Assembly (NCBI GenBank): GCA_030549495.1
Contig: JAUIRK010000106.1
Coordinates: 310,001 to 374,000 of the forward strand
Length of the DNA stretch: 64,000 nt
From: Nectonema munidae
Taxonomy: Eukaryota; Nematomorpha; Nectonematoida; Nectonematidae
Direction of reading: 5' to 3'
The number at the start of each line of letters is the position of its first letter. Position 1 is the first letter of the stretch. The notes under the pieces were generated by a model that saw nothing but the letters and a program-made list of their open reading frames with translations, was not told the DNA's origin and made no database searches. Both the position numbers and the translations under genes were made by a program. Shown here piece by piece: positions 10,001 to 25,000 of the stretch.

Positions 10001-13000
10001 AGGACATAAAATAATAATAATTTAAGCAATTTAGTTTGTGTCTTCTGCAGCTTTATAAATTTTAGGGAATACAAAGATATTTAAGAAGGGTATGCACTCC
10101 AAAACCTTCCAATTCAGTCATTTAGCAGTAGTGCTCACTTAAAGCAAGATCCACTCCTCTTTTTAAGTATCATCTTATTAAATGGTCAAGGAATAAAAGG
10201 AAAAGTATAGCTTACTTTTATATTGAAAAGCAAATCGCAAAAAAATCTTCTATTACCAAATATAGAGATAGGTAAATACGAGAAGATCAACAGTGTTAAC
10301 AGATCCATGGCGTGTTCCTAGTCTTCTGACAGACGGTCAAAAATCCGACGACCAGAATGTATAATACATATAAGCGCATGATTTCCTATTTATTTTAATA
10401 ATAATATTTACTGATGTATATTCATTATAATCGTACATACATTTTTATATGTAAGAACCATATTATATGTAAGGGGTTTTATCCCCACCCCCACTTTTCG
10501 TTCAAATTACTGAGTACACTACTGATTTCATACTAGTCAAAATTGCACTTAAAAAGTAAGTTATTTTTAATTAGCAATATGTGTTAACTCCTTTTTTGGC
10601 TGTTAAATATTAAATTAGTTGCGTGGACAGTGAAATTAATAAATCATCGTAGTTGTTTTGAGACCATATCAAATTTTGTTACAAGTCCATAATTTATCTG
10701 TTAGCAATTGAACTTGAAAGAAATAGAATGAAACTCGTTGAAGGAATCAGAATAAGTGATGAAATGTTACTATGAAATTTCGTCAAAAAAGATGGAAGAA
10801 TCGGGAGATTTGTTCGATACCGATTCCATTTGATGGTCTGGCTCATCAAGGATTAAATTCTCTGTTGAAGATCTTGCACTAAAACAAGCAATAATTATAA
10901 GAAGACAAGATACACCTATTTATCCGTTGCCTCCCACTTTTATAAAAGGTTCACCGCCATTTTGATTTAAACATAAGATTACACGCAGAAATGAAGCTTC
11001 TCACGTACATAACGAGCTGACAAATGCAAATGCTATATCTGGACAAATGCAAATTCTTTATTTGTTTGAAAATTTTGTTGAAAGAAAATGTCATTGGAAA
11101 ATAAGAAGCAGTCATTTTCAAATGTTTTCCGTCTAACCAATAAAACTCCATTTTTTCAATTTCCTACACTATGCAAAATATTTTTTCAAAGAAATTTAAA
11201 AAAAAATGATTTATCAAAAATTTACGCAAAAATTTGATGTTAAAAACATTAAATGGTAAATTTATCAAGTAAACAACGAATTAATGTAGAAAATTAGAAA
11301 AGTTAGTTTGAAAATTTGCTTTTATAACTTATTAACTCGTGATAAAAATTAGTCTACTTTCTTACTTTACGCTAAAAATAAACAGAAAATGACAAAAATC
11401 AGACTCACAACACCAAATAAAATTTTGTTTTGGGGATAAAAATTTGCTGGACATGTATATCATTTAACGTATAAAATTTGATAGAGTTGAGAACTAACGA
11501 TTTAAGAAGTGGAGTAGTAGTGACTAAAATTGTTCCAACGTAGCCATCAATGGATTTCGTATCTTCATTTTCGGACCTGGAAAAGTATTTGCTAAACGCT
11601 TCGTACTTTGGAATGTCTGGGTAGAGAAATTTGAGTTGTGTTAGATCCTTAATCCTGTCTCCTAAAGGCCGTATATTAAAATCTCGCACAGTGAAAGGCT
11701 TCAAGTTCCAAACAGCCTTTTTATCGCAGGAATCAGAAAACTTGTCAACCCAGGCAATTGTTAGCGCTCCTGAAAAAGAGGATGGCGACATTGAACAAGA
11801 AGTTAGGCTAATAAAAAGAACCCAGAGTGGAATCGGAAAATCTGAGTAGAAAGGTATTGAGTGGACAGGATAGGAGTAAAGCTTGAGCACACGACTTGCT
11901 TATGAAGCCGAGAATGGTGCAGTCGTGCCAGTGCGGTTTAATCGCTTCTTTCAAAAGGATGCAAATGTGAAAGAACCACTGCCAGAAGGTGAAGCTGCGC
12001 CCCTTCATGTGGTCCTTGGTGAGGGTGTGGAAAGTGAGGATGGAATCATCGAAAGAGGCAGCCATTGACCTTTCTACTCCGAAGAGCTTGCACGCGAGGT
12101 AATGCAGGTCATCGTCTGACAGCGTTTTGCCTCCGACAGTGGAAAGGAAGTATTCGTACAACACTACTTTGAACTGGCGCCAACGAACTTCTTGACACAC
12201 TCTAAACGGTTCCCTGTTCTGAAGAAAGCATTTTTAGGGTATACTTAGTGGCAGATAATCTGGCACTATTTCTTTCGGTGAAACGAAACAATGTCAGCGA
12301 AGCCTGGGTTAAAGAACTCACTTCCTTTCTTAAATCCTTTTTATGAAGCGAGATATATTTAATCGATATAACATCTAAATTAGTAACACTTTTTTATTTT
12401 TGGCTATCGCATCAAATGGAGGAACAATTTTCCATAAGTGGACACGTGAAAGGGATATCACGATTAAAAATCGAACACACGATCACTGGATCAAGACGCA
12501 ACGCTGTATATCTCTGTATATGTATATTATGCCAAAATACGATAACCCTTTCGAGCTTAATTGGACGCCATTTTAAAAAATAGTCATAATCTGGCAAGGA
12601 AATATAAGAGTTTGAAATATAATATATGGGATGTTGAAAATAGGGATGCTGTAAAAAATTTTTTAAGCTTTCTAAATTATCCATAAATTAAGTAATCGTT
12701 TCTATCATTTTATTTTTTAATTTAAAAAATGGACATGCAACGGTATGTCCAATGTCCATGCAATAGCTTCATAAGTTTTATTAAAAACCATAGAAAAAAA
12801 TAGATGATTTGTTATAAAACTCATTAAGGCGAAGAAAGTGAAGGACATTACAAAGATATCATTTTCGAGTAAGGGACCGAGAAACGCGTAGTGAGCTGAA
12901 TCAAATTTGTTCGAAGGAAAAGGTATTTGTAACTCAAGGTTCCATAGAACATGCAGGCAAAAATACAAAGATAGCGGATCCATTAGCCCGTTGAGGCCAA

Positions 13001-16000
13001 CGTTTTTCAAAACTAATCGTATGTTTATGTTTTCCAATGAATTTTTATATAATTTAAGGCAAGCAATCTTTATTTTATAGAACACTGGTGCCACACGGTT
13101 TGAAAGAGTTAATGCAAAATATATCATTGTTTTCGTATACGCCTGTAACTGGCAAACAAGTATGAAAAAAAAGTATGAATTTCATAGAATGAAAGCTTCT
13201 GAAAGATAGTTAGCAGAATACATACCTATTCCAAAATATTGCGTTTTATTATACAATGAAACTCTTGAATATATCTCCCCTTTATCTTATCTTTTTCATA
13301 GATTTACATGTAGTAGTGTCCAAAAAATAGAAAAAATAATTTTGTTGACACTTACCTTTTTTTTATTTACTATGAACGCATACAAACTAAGCATGTTCCC
13401 TCATCACATTACCATTTGCTAAAGATGACATCACTGCAATTTTGAGTGGTTTTTAAGTTTAACACTTCCATCTTACAAATTTGATATAAATATAGGTATT
13501 TATTCTGTCCTTAGTCAACGTTGTAAAACATTAGAAATATTATAAAACTCCCATTTCTGATGAGGAAGGAGAAAATGGTTCCTTTTGTTAAATGTATTTA
13601 TGCGTGTATGCATTTTCATGCATAAAAAGTTGTTGTAAATTGTAATCTTTATCAGAAACTTCATGGTAATTCTCATTATATCATTCTATAATTTTGATAC
13701 TATTCAATCTTAATTCCTAATTCTAGTGCACAAAGTTTGCCTTTATTTTATTGGCGTTTTAACTTTTTTTTACTGTGTGCAGGGCAAATTTCGGACCTAA
13801 ATGACATTGCCTTACTTCTTCAACTTTGAAATGTCGCAATAGAACAACTGGCGTTTGTAGCAACTGCAGTAAAGTAATCTGTTGGAAATGTTCAATTAAA
13901 GTTTCAAACAAGGCTGTGAAAATACTAGGAAAGTTATTTTTTGTATCTATAAATACGATTGGGTTGTATAGTGAAAATTTTTCCCATTTTCAGATGTGCA
14001 AATAAGTAAATAGTGTAAATTTACGAGCTCCGAAAAAGCGTTGTCCCAGAGTATGCTCGCCACCGCATTCTGCTCCTGACTTCCGTGCACAATAACAACG
14101 ACGGGCAATGAAAACGTCCACGTATTAAAAGTGTAGTCACCGCCGCCAACTTTAAATTCGCACTGGTACAACAAGCAACACTTCTCATCTGCTATCGTTT
14201 CACTTCCTTTCTTTTCTTGGCGCTTAATCTTTTTCAGTTGCTAAAAAGGAGAGGAAAATGCTTTCAGCAAAGAGTTGGACCAATTATTATTTAGCCTTGA
14301 ATGAGAGAACCCACACATATACATTAGAGTTATAAAGCAATTTTGTATAAATTAAAATGACAATGTATTTCATAATATTAACCCATTGAGTCCCAATGTT
14401 CCCATTTGGGGGAACATAAGTAATTTCATCTTCGTCTGCTTTTTTCAATGACTTTGAATATAAATCGTCTGCATTTTTTTTAGATATTGTCTGATTTCTA
14501 TGGTACTTAATGGGTTAAATTCTTTTTGCTAATATAGTTAAGAAGGGTAAAAAATGTTTAAATGCATGAAAAAATACTTTCCCAATTTTCAAAGTCTACA
14601 ATTGAAAAATGATTGAGGAGTTAGAAAATGGAAAAAGCTATTCCATAAAAGAAAGAAGTTTTGATGGAACGGAATCGATTCAAGTGGATTATTTGCAAGC
14701 TTCTTGCAATAGACAAACTTTTAGCGATAAAACGAAAAGTATCGTGGAAATGTCCAGCAAATTTAGAAAGCGGGTAAAAGAAATAAGATCCAATTTAAAT
14801 GGAAGGAAAATAAACCAAAACATATGTCAACAAAATAAGTATAAAAGTAACATAAAATTCATAAGTTAGATGAAACTTCGATATTGAGACATTTTGATGT
14901 ACAGTTATCGTCCACATTCCGCACAATTTGTTATCCTAACATCCCGTCAATATTGAAATTCACGAATAAACGCAACCGTGTTATTAATTCTCATAAAATG
15001 AGATACTTATCCTGTTTATATAGAATACAAAATAAAATCTTCAAATCACTCAAGCAAATGACAATGTTTCCTTCAGTGATATAATTATTCTGTATTTGAT
15101 TACTTTGTTTGATCAATATTAAGGAGTATTCGCGGATGCAGATGTCAGAGTTTTTTTTTAGCGGATGAGGATATCATAATTGCTATTCTAACTAAACACA
15201 AGCTTTAAACTTCTTAAAAATTTAGGGAGAAGATGTCAATGTATATGTGATATCATAAAGAGCATAAAAATTCAAAAATTCTGAAAAAAGCTTTGCGGTA
15301 AATAGAAAAAATGAAAATGTTTGAAAATTGGAGATACGGATGTTAAAATTAAAATGATCCACGGGTGAGGATGTTAAGAAGATGTAAAAATTTTTGCGGA
15401 TACCAGATATATCTCTAATCAATATTTTTATTTGTTGAAATTGTATAGCATATTGATTAAAGATAATATTGTTACCAAAAGCTTAAAAATTTTGGAATAA
15501 TAAACCGTTTAGAAATAATGCGGAAATAATAGAAATCGTGAATGTTTAAAATGTGAATGTGCAGGAGGCTCAACTGTATTTTACATATTTTCATCAGAAA
15601 AAGTCCAATTTAAATTTTTTAGAATATAAAAGAGTACAAACCATATTTTTGAATTTGGCGCACAAAATGCCATCTTCATTTAATTGAAGAACGCCAATGT
15701 TGTTCAGAATTTGACCGCTAGAGGACTTTAGAGAAGGAACTGGACTGCCAGTATCCACTATCTCTTTGGCTTCCGCTAGAAATACAGGGATTAATGGATG
15801 ATAAAAGAAGATGTGCTTTGAAATTACCTTCGTTGATTATGGAAACATACACCTGAATATGAGATAAATGAATGCCTAATTTTGAAGCAGAGATACAACT
15901 AACACATGACGTGAAGCGTGTGTTGGTCTTCAAAACTTGTGGAGGCTGTTCACAAACAACAAACGTCTCGCAAACTATCCTGTTTAAAAGACTGTGAAGG

Positions 16001-19000
16001 TAGTTGTGAACTTGGTAGAGGAGGGACATGCCGGCAGATGCGGATGTTGGAAGGGGAATTTGGAGGAGTAGAGACTCCAAAATCTTGATCTGATTTTTAT
16101 TCATCAATATCAACTCGATCAAGCTGTCGCATCTGTGAAATGCGTCTGGTGAAAGTACGAAAACGATATCATAAAAAGAGCATGCGTTACGAAGCTTTGA
16201 GATGGAGTAACAAGTTTTCAGAATATTTCACCGGTTTTGGCTTGAAGCTTCTTTCCCTCAGCTTCCAATGCAGCAATTTCTCATTAACATGCTCTGCATA
16301 GAGTTGGGATATTGTTTCAAGAGTATCGGAGAATTTCGAAGCTAAGTTCTGTTCAAAAAGACTTGAAAATAATAAAAATGAGTTTTGTCCTTTCATGCCT
16401 AATACGATACCAATGTGACATAAAATAAAAATAATATATAAAATTAATAAAACTTCTTTGAGAAAGATGATCAGACAATTAGTTTTTTAAAATCTAGGAC
16501 TTAATGATTTAAGGATGAGAATTTTTAAGACTAATCAACTGCTTTCTTTTTCAATGCAATTTTATACTATATTTAAAGCGGATTTCCATTTCTTGGAACA
16601 CAAGCAGTACAATGATCGCCAAAGCAGGGCGCACATCCTCAAAATTATTTTGGGGGGGGGGGGGGGGGGGATGAAATTTTTCTCTTGCAATTTTCAAAAT
16701 TAGTGGTCTCGAAATACCACGGGCGACCAAATATTCAAGCAATCCTTTAAAATAGAGTGTATTCAGCGCATACCCAAAGTCCTAAATTTATAAGACTACT
16801 TTATATATTTTTTTACAAAATTGGTGAATTTAAATACTATACTTCCAGCGAAAATATTTTAATTAAATTTGCATATCGAATATGGTGCGCAGAAAAAATT
16901 CCCCCAATTAAAAAGTAGGAAAAATGCACAAATTAAAAAGTAGGAAAAAATGCCCCCGAAAAAAATGCCCCAATTTAAAATTAGGAAAAAATTTCCCAAC
17001 ACAAAAAATTACAAAAAATTATTAATTAAAATTTTTAAAAAAGATATGTCAAATAAAGTTTTTTTGTAAAAAAAAAAGTTAACTTTTCATCTAAAACATT
17101 TAAAATTTAACTAAAGTAAACTAAAAAACTCAGCATACGACAATGTTTTAAATACAAAATTTTTTATTATAAAACAGCAAATATTTTTGGACTTTGTGTG
17201 TATAGAACACTTTCTAAATATAGTTTGTATTTTAACTGATTTTAGGAACACATTCCCACAAATCTGTACCTTTGCTATTGTTTTCAAGAACTTTATAAAG
17301 AAAAAATCCTATAGATTAAGAAATTTTAGGAATTTAGCCTTTCAAAACGGTACCAAATAAAAATATTTATATAATTATATAAAATCCTGAAAATCAAAAA
17401 TTAGGGGGCATTTTTTCCTACTTTTTAATTGGGGGCATTTTTACCTACAACCATCGAACATACACTAGTTTAAAAAAATCCGAAAATGTTAGGGGGTGGA
17501 ATAGGCTTTTCATTTGAAAAATGAAGTAGTCTACCATGCACATTACAGGAATTGATGAAAGGATATTTGATTCATAGAGAAAACAAATAACTGAAGGTTG
17601 GATAGTTTTATATGAGTGAATGTAGTCTAAAGGCAAAGAGTCTACTAGACAACCTGTGATGTTTATATGAAAAAATGTAATTGATTCAGGGGCAAGGGTA
17701 TAAAACGAAGTTATAATTGTGCAAATAAAAAATTAAGATCGCATTATTTCATTTTACTCAGCATCATTCAAAAATAGTTTAAAAGCTAAATTGATACAAG
17801 CTACAAAAATCTACAAAAAGTAAAATAACTGTTAACATTTTGCAATGATTTGCCTTTTATAATAACTTTTAAGGAAAAAAAAAGTCTATCAGAAAAAGTT
17901 ATAGAGCTTCAACAAAAACTAAAAAAATTTAGAGCATAACTTAAGTTTTTTGAAAACTAATTTTACGGTACATCAGTGCCTGGTCAATGAAAATACATCC
18001 ACTGCACCTTACCTTTTACTCAAAATTGAAAAATTTGCTACATAATTAACATAAGAGAGAAAGGAAACAAAATAAACTAATAAAGCAATTTTCACTATTT
18101 TAAAATCGAACCGTCTGTTCTTAGAATAATTTCAAAATAATAGGAGGCATAAAGAATTAGAGTTTATTTGATATTTTCAAGTTTTTATAAGCAGCAAAAG
18201 CCAACGTTTAAGTATCTAGCCCTTATAATTAAAAAATTATTTAAATAACGGTCGACAGATATTTCGCCCCATAGACAATTCGCCCCCTGGAAAATTGTCT
18301 CATAGACTATTAGTATCATCCATCTTTGCTTATTATATGTGTAAAATTATTAAAAAATTTTATATTCTTGTTTATTTTATCTCTATTAAATTATTTCAAA
18401 TTAATCAATTTATCTCTTAATTTTTTAAAATTGTCCATGAGAAAAAATGTCTTATGAAAATAACGGGGTGAATTGTTCATGAAACAAAATGTCTTATGAA
18501 AATAATGGGTCGAATTGTCCATGGGACGAACTGTCTTATGAAAATAATGGGGTGAATTGTCCATGGGACGAACTGTCTTATGAAAATAATTGGGCGAAAT
18601 GTCCGAGGACCAAACTAACATAAATCAAAATATACGAGAAAAGAAAATAATTGCGTTTTTTTGAATATTTCTGTCTACAAATAAAATTCTGACAGTTGTC
18701 ATAAATAGATCAAGTACATTTTTAACAACTGAAACATTTTGTTTCGATATTATATTTTTATTATAATAATCAACAAATTTTCTTAAAAAAAGTGATTTGA
18801 TTATGTACAGTGTTACTTCGAATCGTGAATATCGAATTAGTCGAATCGAACATTATAAAAATATCTCTGCTCAAATATTAAGCAAATAGGGTATTCTTGC
18901 TTTTAAACTGAATAGATAGTCAAAATATTCATTCCAAAATAAGTATTGAAAAAAATTTCTTGGCTTGGAAAATTAGTTTTCAAATGTTACAAAATGTAGC

Positions 19001-22000
19001 AAACGTAGTGATAAAGATTAGGTGACTTTTGTTGAAAAAAAATTTATAGCGCGAGTCTAACAATATTCATTGATATAAAATTGTAACGATTGAAAACTAT
19101 TTTAATTTAACTCTAAATGCAAATTAGACAGAAGCAGTGGTGTAGCCAAAAAAAGGTTGAAAAAAGGAGCACAATTTAAAAACAAAAAACTTGCGCAACA
19201 TTATTTATACTTTCTTGATCCTTTCATTGGAGAAATTTTCAAAAACTGATAACGCATAAGATGCATGGGGGCACCATGCGGTACATAGGAGTGTGGGCAC
19301 GGCCCCTCATGCCCCAGCCTAGCTACGTCACTGGAGAGAAGAAAGCTGAATGAGATAGGAGAGCTTAACAAGAGAAGAGGGCTTGAATGAAAGAAGAGAG
19401 CTTGAATGAGCCTGAGTGAAGGATTGAGTTTTAGCAGAGAAAGCGGAAGAGAAAAACAGAGGAGAGAGAAAGAGAATCACTGTGACAGAAGATGAGAAAA
19501 TCTAGTGGATCATCAACATGTGTTTGCTCAAAAATACTACAAAGAGGAGACACTGTGATAAACATTGCTTACTTATTGTGTGCATATTGAAGCAATGAAT
19601 TATTATTATATAGCTCTCACGCATCGTCTGTAAAATATGTTCGATAGGAAAAATGCGATCATCATACATGTTTTATTACTTATGGAAAATTAGAAAATTA
19701 TTGAGGGGGGTGGGGGGGGGCGAAGCCCCTGCGCCAAAGGATCAAAAGATTAACCCATTTACGACCAATGTTCCTATTTTGGAACATAAGTAATTTCATC
19801 TTCGTCTGCTTTTTTCAATGACTTTGAATATAAATCGTCTGCTTTTTTTTAGATATCGTCTGCTTTGCTTGGTCTTAAATGGGTTAAACTAATAAATTAT
19901 ATTTTTATAAAATGTTTTGCTTTAATGATATGAATCATAAAATAGCTGAAAAGAGTTTGCATTGAAAAGGTGAGCAGCAAATAAAAATATTGAAATCATA
20001 TCCAATACTCTCTGTTAAAATAATTTTTATTAGCTAACGATTAAAAAAAAGAACTACTTTATATGGAAATTAAACTAGAGCTAAAACTGGAGCCCTTTTT
20101 AATTGATATCATAATGAAACAATTTTTATTACTTATATTGATTAAAAAAAATAAGCATGATACAATAATAATGTTTCAAAGTTATATAATATGAAATTTC
20201 GTTGAAATGCTATATATTCGATACCGATTCTCATTCTTCTAAAAAAAATTTGACATCCCATTTTTTATATTGATAAAAACAATTTTTGAAACAAATCCCA
20301 AAAATTAATAGAATTTTTTTAAATCATTAATAATATAATTTATTTAGAAATCTAATTGACCGTTTACTATAAATTCAAAAAATCAAATGAGCCCCCCGAG
20401 AAAAAGTTTTCTGACGCTACATTAAAAAAAGAAAAAAATGAACATCACTGGATTACACTCTTTCTCTATATTCAAAATAGGAATAGATAGTGATTTTTTC
20501 AATTTTTGAAAGTATGCAAAACTTCTTCTCAAACTGTAATACAATAATACAGGTGGAAAATAAGAATTCATAGAGTAATTGTTACAATACTCATAAAGTT
20601 GTTATAGCTTTAAGTAAAAATATTTTCTATATAAATTGTGATTTTTCGTATATTTTCTTAGCCTTTAACCATAAAATATTACTTGCCGAACCCTAACCAC
20701 TAAACAGTTACTCACTTGGTGGTTTTATCACAAAATTTAACTTAAATAAAAAATATTTTTAATGAACCTTATATTATATTGATTAGAGAAATAATATTCT
20801 ATGTTGTTAGCACAAAATCCACCCACACCTTTTGTTATTGATAAATTATTTTTCATAATTTACATAGACCTACCAAGCTATGGCTTCAATATTTGAATGT
20901 TAATCGCCCTCTTTGATTATACAAATATTCTTTAGATCAAAGTGATTTAGACAGACGAAAATGCTTTAGATCAGTGGTTCCCAACCTTTTTGACGCTCCT
21001 CCGTACTCCTAAAAAATTTTAATTTTTTTGCACCCCTTACAGTTTATGTAATGAAAATTTACAAATTTACATTTAAAAGAAAAGTTGAAATATAAAAACG
21101 ACAAAAATTTGCACAATCATTTTTTATGAGGTACTATATTAACAAAAATGAAATATATGGAAATAAAATGAAACAATCTGCATCCAAACAACTTCCATTT
21201 TAAAAAATAGTTCAATTTTTTATTGGTTTGGTTTGAGATATCAAAGCACTTTCAGCCGTAAGGCTATATGCTCGCATTATGCTTAAGATGGTTAATCACA
21301 GTTTTTGTGAATTTGTTTTTAGAGTTGGGAGCCTTGGGGATCGAACCCCTGACCTTCAACTCTTAAGCTGAGATGTACACCCTAACAACCATTGAGGCTC
21401 TGAATTTTTTATTCTCTTTAAAAAGCTAATAATTTTATACAAAGTCCACCTCAAATTTAATGACTATTTTGCTCCTGTTTTTTGCATATAAGTTTCTCAA
21501 AACGTGGTACTTTGCTACTGATAGCAATTCGCATATCTGCGTGTGCACTCAAGCGATTTCTAGATTTAGTCTTTATTGACAAAAAGGTACTAAATCTGGA
21601 CTCGCACAAGTAAGTTGTCATAAATGGAATAAGCATAATTTGTGCTTTTTTACAAAGTCTTGGAAACATCTTCATTGCCGAGCACCAATATTGTTCCAAA
21701 GTTTTGCTTTCAAACTGCATTTCAAAAACACAGTTTGTGCGCAATTCAATAAGATCATCTTTCAACGTTTCATCATTCGGCATATAATCCAAATTAAAAG
21801 AATATGGATTTATTATCCATTTTTCAGAGGCTTCTAGATTTCCCCCTTCAAAATATCCACCAAATGACTTGGATAATATTTCCAAATGGTTACCAATTTC
21901 TTCTCGAACAATTGGAATTAGGGACTCATCTTCATTGGTCATTTCTTCGAGTGATGGAATATTCAAAAGATTACCTTTTTCAACTCATCGACGACAGAGA

Positions 22001-25000
22001 TGTAACTTTTCTTTGAAAGCATTTAATTTTTAACTAAATTCTAATATATTTATATTTGCTTAAAAACTAAAGTTTAGACACTTCTTATATTTAAATGTAG
22101 TACTTCGTACCCCCTGAGGTAAAGCATCGCACCCCTGGGGGTACTACGAGCACCCATGGTTGGGAACCCTGCTTTAGATCAATGGTCCCTAAACGTACTA
22201 ATTACATCAAAGCCTAACAGACTATCATCGCTTTTACCATGCCTTTCATGTTTTAGAGTGAGATTTGTCTAGAATCTAGCCTTGATTCTCAATCGTCTCG
22301 GTTTCGAAGCCCAGGATTCCAAGTTAATTGCTCAAAGTTCGATACAAGCGTTGCAAATTGTGCCTTGTTGATAAAACTTGTTGATTTCCATTTTTAAATT
22401 CCATTTTGTTTTGTTGAAGATCAACAAATTTTTAGGAAAGTCTTGGCGATCTAAAATTTTTATGGGTGAGAAGGGTCTTTGGTAATTAATCCTGCAATTT
22501 ACAGTAATAGTTAATAAAGTAATTTTCGATCTATTTATTAATTTATATCCCATATGATTTTCACTCCCATTTCGTCTTTTTAGAATTCTATGTAAGACAG
22601 AATAAAATTGTAAAATATAATCAGAAGTAAAAATGGCATATCTATAAATCAATTAATAAATATATTAAAAATAAATTTACCAACTATTAATGTAAATTGC
22701 AAGGTTAATTACCCAAAATCCCTTCTCACCCAGAAAAATTTTAGATCACAGAGAATTTTCTAAAAAATTCGTTCGTCTCAAATTTAGGAGTTAAATTGGC
22801 CCAGATTACAAACCACTATCCTATGTAATTCTTTACGTACGATAATGAATATAACAATCTTTTCTTGAACTTTTGTGTGATGAAGACCTCTGCGGTTCGC
22901 TTATTAAACTAATGGTTCGTATGCTCCCCTTTTAATAATAAAAACTTAATCACAAATTCAGGCTTGATAATATTTGTAACTCATTTTATTAGAGATGTCT
23001 ACCCTTGGCTCTCATACTTCTAAATTAGTTTATAGCTGAGATGTAAAAAAATCGAAAACCTCGAAACCAGTTATTAGAACCTATGTTTCTTTCAAACCCG
23101 GTTTTTTGAAAAAACGTCAAAAATTTATAAGGTTTAAAAAAACTACAGGCAAAAAATCTTTTACAAAATAACTGAAAACACAAAAAATCATGTTTTGGGA
23201 AATATAATTTTTTTTCTTCAAAATTGCTTTATTTTATATAAAAAACTTTACGAAGCTTTGAAGATATTTACGAGCCCATGAATTAATTTTAAATTATCAC
23301 CGATCCCTCCAGCAGCCTTAGCGTAGGAACCACTTTTGGGGTATACTGATCTATATGAATATTATGTATTCAAAAATTTATTGTGTTTTTTGGAAAGGAG
23401 GCGGAGTAAGAAGCGAACTATTTGATCTAATTGAATAAAAATACTTGCCTAATTTTCTGTTTTAACCAATCAAATTACGTTAGAATCGAAGCACGAACAT
23501 CATTGAATAAATTTGAAGTATTCAAAATAACTGTGCAAACTGATGGACCCGATTGGCTAAAATTCAATCAATTTCAACAATTCACATATATTATATCTAA
23601 TATCAGCAAGATATGTTTCAGGGCATAGATGTTTTATACTTAAAAGAATGCTTAAAATAGAAAACTCACGTGACTTTCTTGCAAAATATGAGAAGCGGAA
23701 ACTTTAAGTTTATCGATCGCGTCTAAATATTTGGAGTGAGCTTTCTTCAGCTCATGTTCAGAAATATTTTCGTTAAGAAGGGATGAAGGAGTTAGGCTTT
23801 CGGTGGCAAGTGCAGAATTAGCTTCCATAGAGTTCATGTTTAACATCAATGAGGTTAGCTTCTCGGAGACAGATTCCAACTTATAATGCGCTTTTGTAAT
23901 AAATATAGCGAAGTTTGTTGAATACATTCATGAATAAAAGCTTAGTATACAGTAAAACAGTCATTAGTTAACAAGAATACAAAATTCCATCAAAAAAGTA
24001 GGCGAATAGTCTTAAAAATTCTGGTCCTCAAAGGTTTAAACGAATGCAATCCCTGAATATCGAACACTTTTATACAATCAAGAATTCTATTGAATCCCAG
24101 AAGCGTTGAATTTACTTATTATATTTTTAACCTTATTTTAAAATATAAGCTTGACCTATATTTTTAAGAACAAAAGTTTCTCGTCATAATGCTCTTATAT
24201 CTTGAATTAAAAGTTCTCCTCAAAAAATTATCTTAATGGTAACTCATGGGATAAAAAAATATAAATAAATAATTATATTTATCTGAAATAAGCTTTCTGC
24301 AGCATGAAGTAAATATAGCAGGCATTTATTCACTTTTCCATCTCTATCGGGGGCGACAAATTTTTTTATCTAATACTTTTATAGTGTTATGCACCATATC
24401 TTCACAAAAATCGTATGACATCTATATCCTGAATAACCTATATTGCATTTTTGAAATTAGAAGACAATAAAAGGAGAATTTAAAAATTAGTAAATATCGA
24501 CAGAATGTATAAAACCTTATCTTTTTTGAGGCGCTGTTAATGAGGGGTGTGAAATTTTCTGCAATACAAGTTCGTCAAAAAATAGAGCGCGCAATGATGA
24601 AATGGAATCAAACTTTTGATGCACTGTAAAATCATTTTTAATTTCAAAAAAATCACTGCCTCTTAATCTCCTTAAAAGTTTAAAATCAAAATTAAAAAAA
24701 GACCACACTGAAATGGGCACTAATATATTTAAGAAATCTTGAGATTTAATCTTTTTGCATTGTGCTTAAGAATGAAGGAAATTTATTTATCTCAATAAAT
24801 AGTCTTTTCATAATGTTTAACATGAGAGAAAAATCTTAAGTATGGGAAAATTTTACTTCTAGAAAGAGCTTCAAAAACTCGATTCGGGCGCAGCTGAATT
24901 GAAAGTAAACAATGCCTTAATTATAATATTTTCTTCATAATTTATTTATAAAAACGTATACCTAGCTGATCTTTTCGGAAATTAACACAAATTTTTTATT

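Noticed and set aside
12717-13127. 136-codon hydrophobic minus-strand frame in STAT intron 10
   Set aside because: It has no family motif, its composition fits AT-rich random sequence, and exons 10 and 11 join exactly in phase without it.
18391-18621. Frame with a repeated YFHKT peptide
   Set aside because: A 42-bp minisatellite whose unit length is divisible by three; no evidence of a protein.
24517-24720. Minus-strand frame between STAT exons 5 and 6
   Set aside because: Considered as a coiled-coil exon, but exons 5 and 6 already join in phase (A plus CG), and its end has no donor before the stop.
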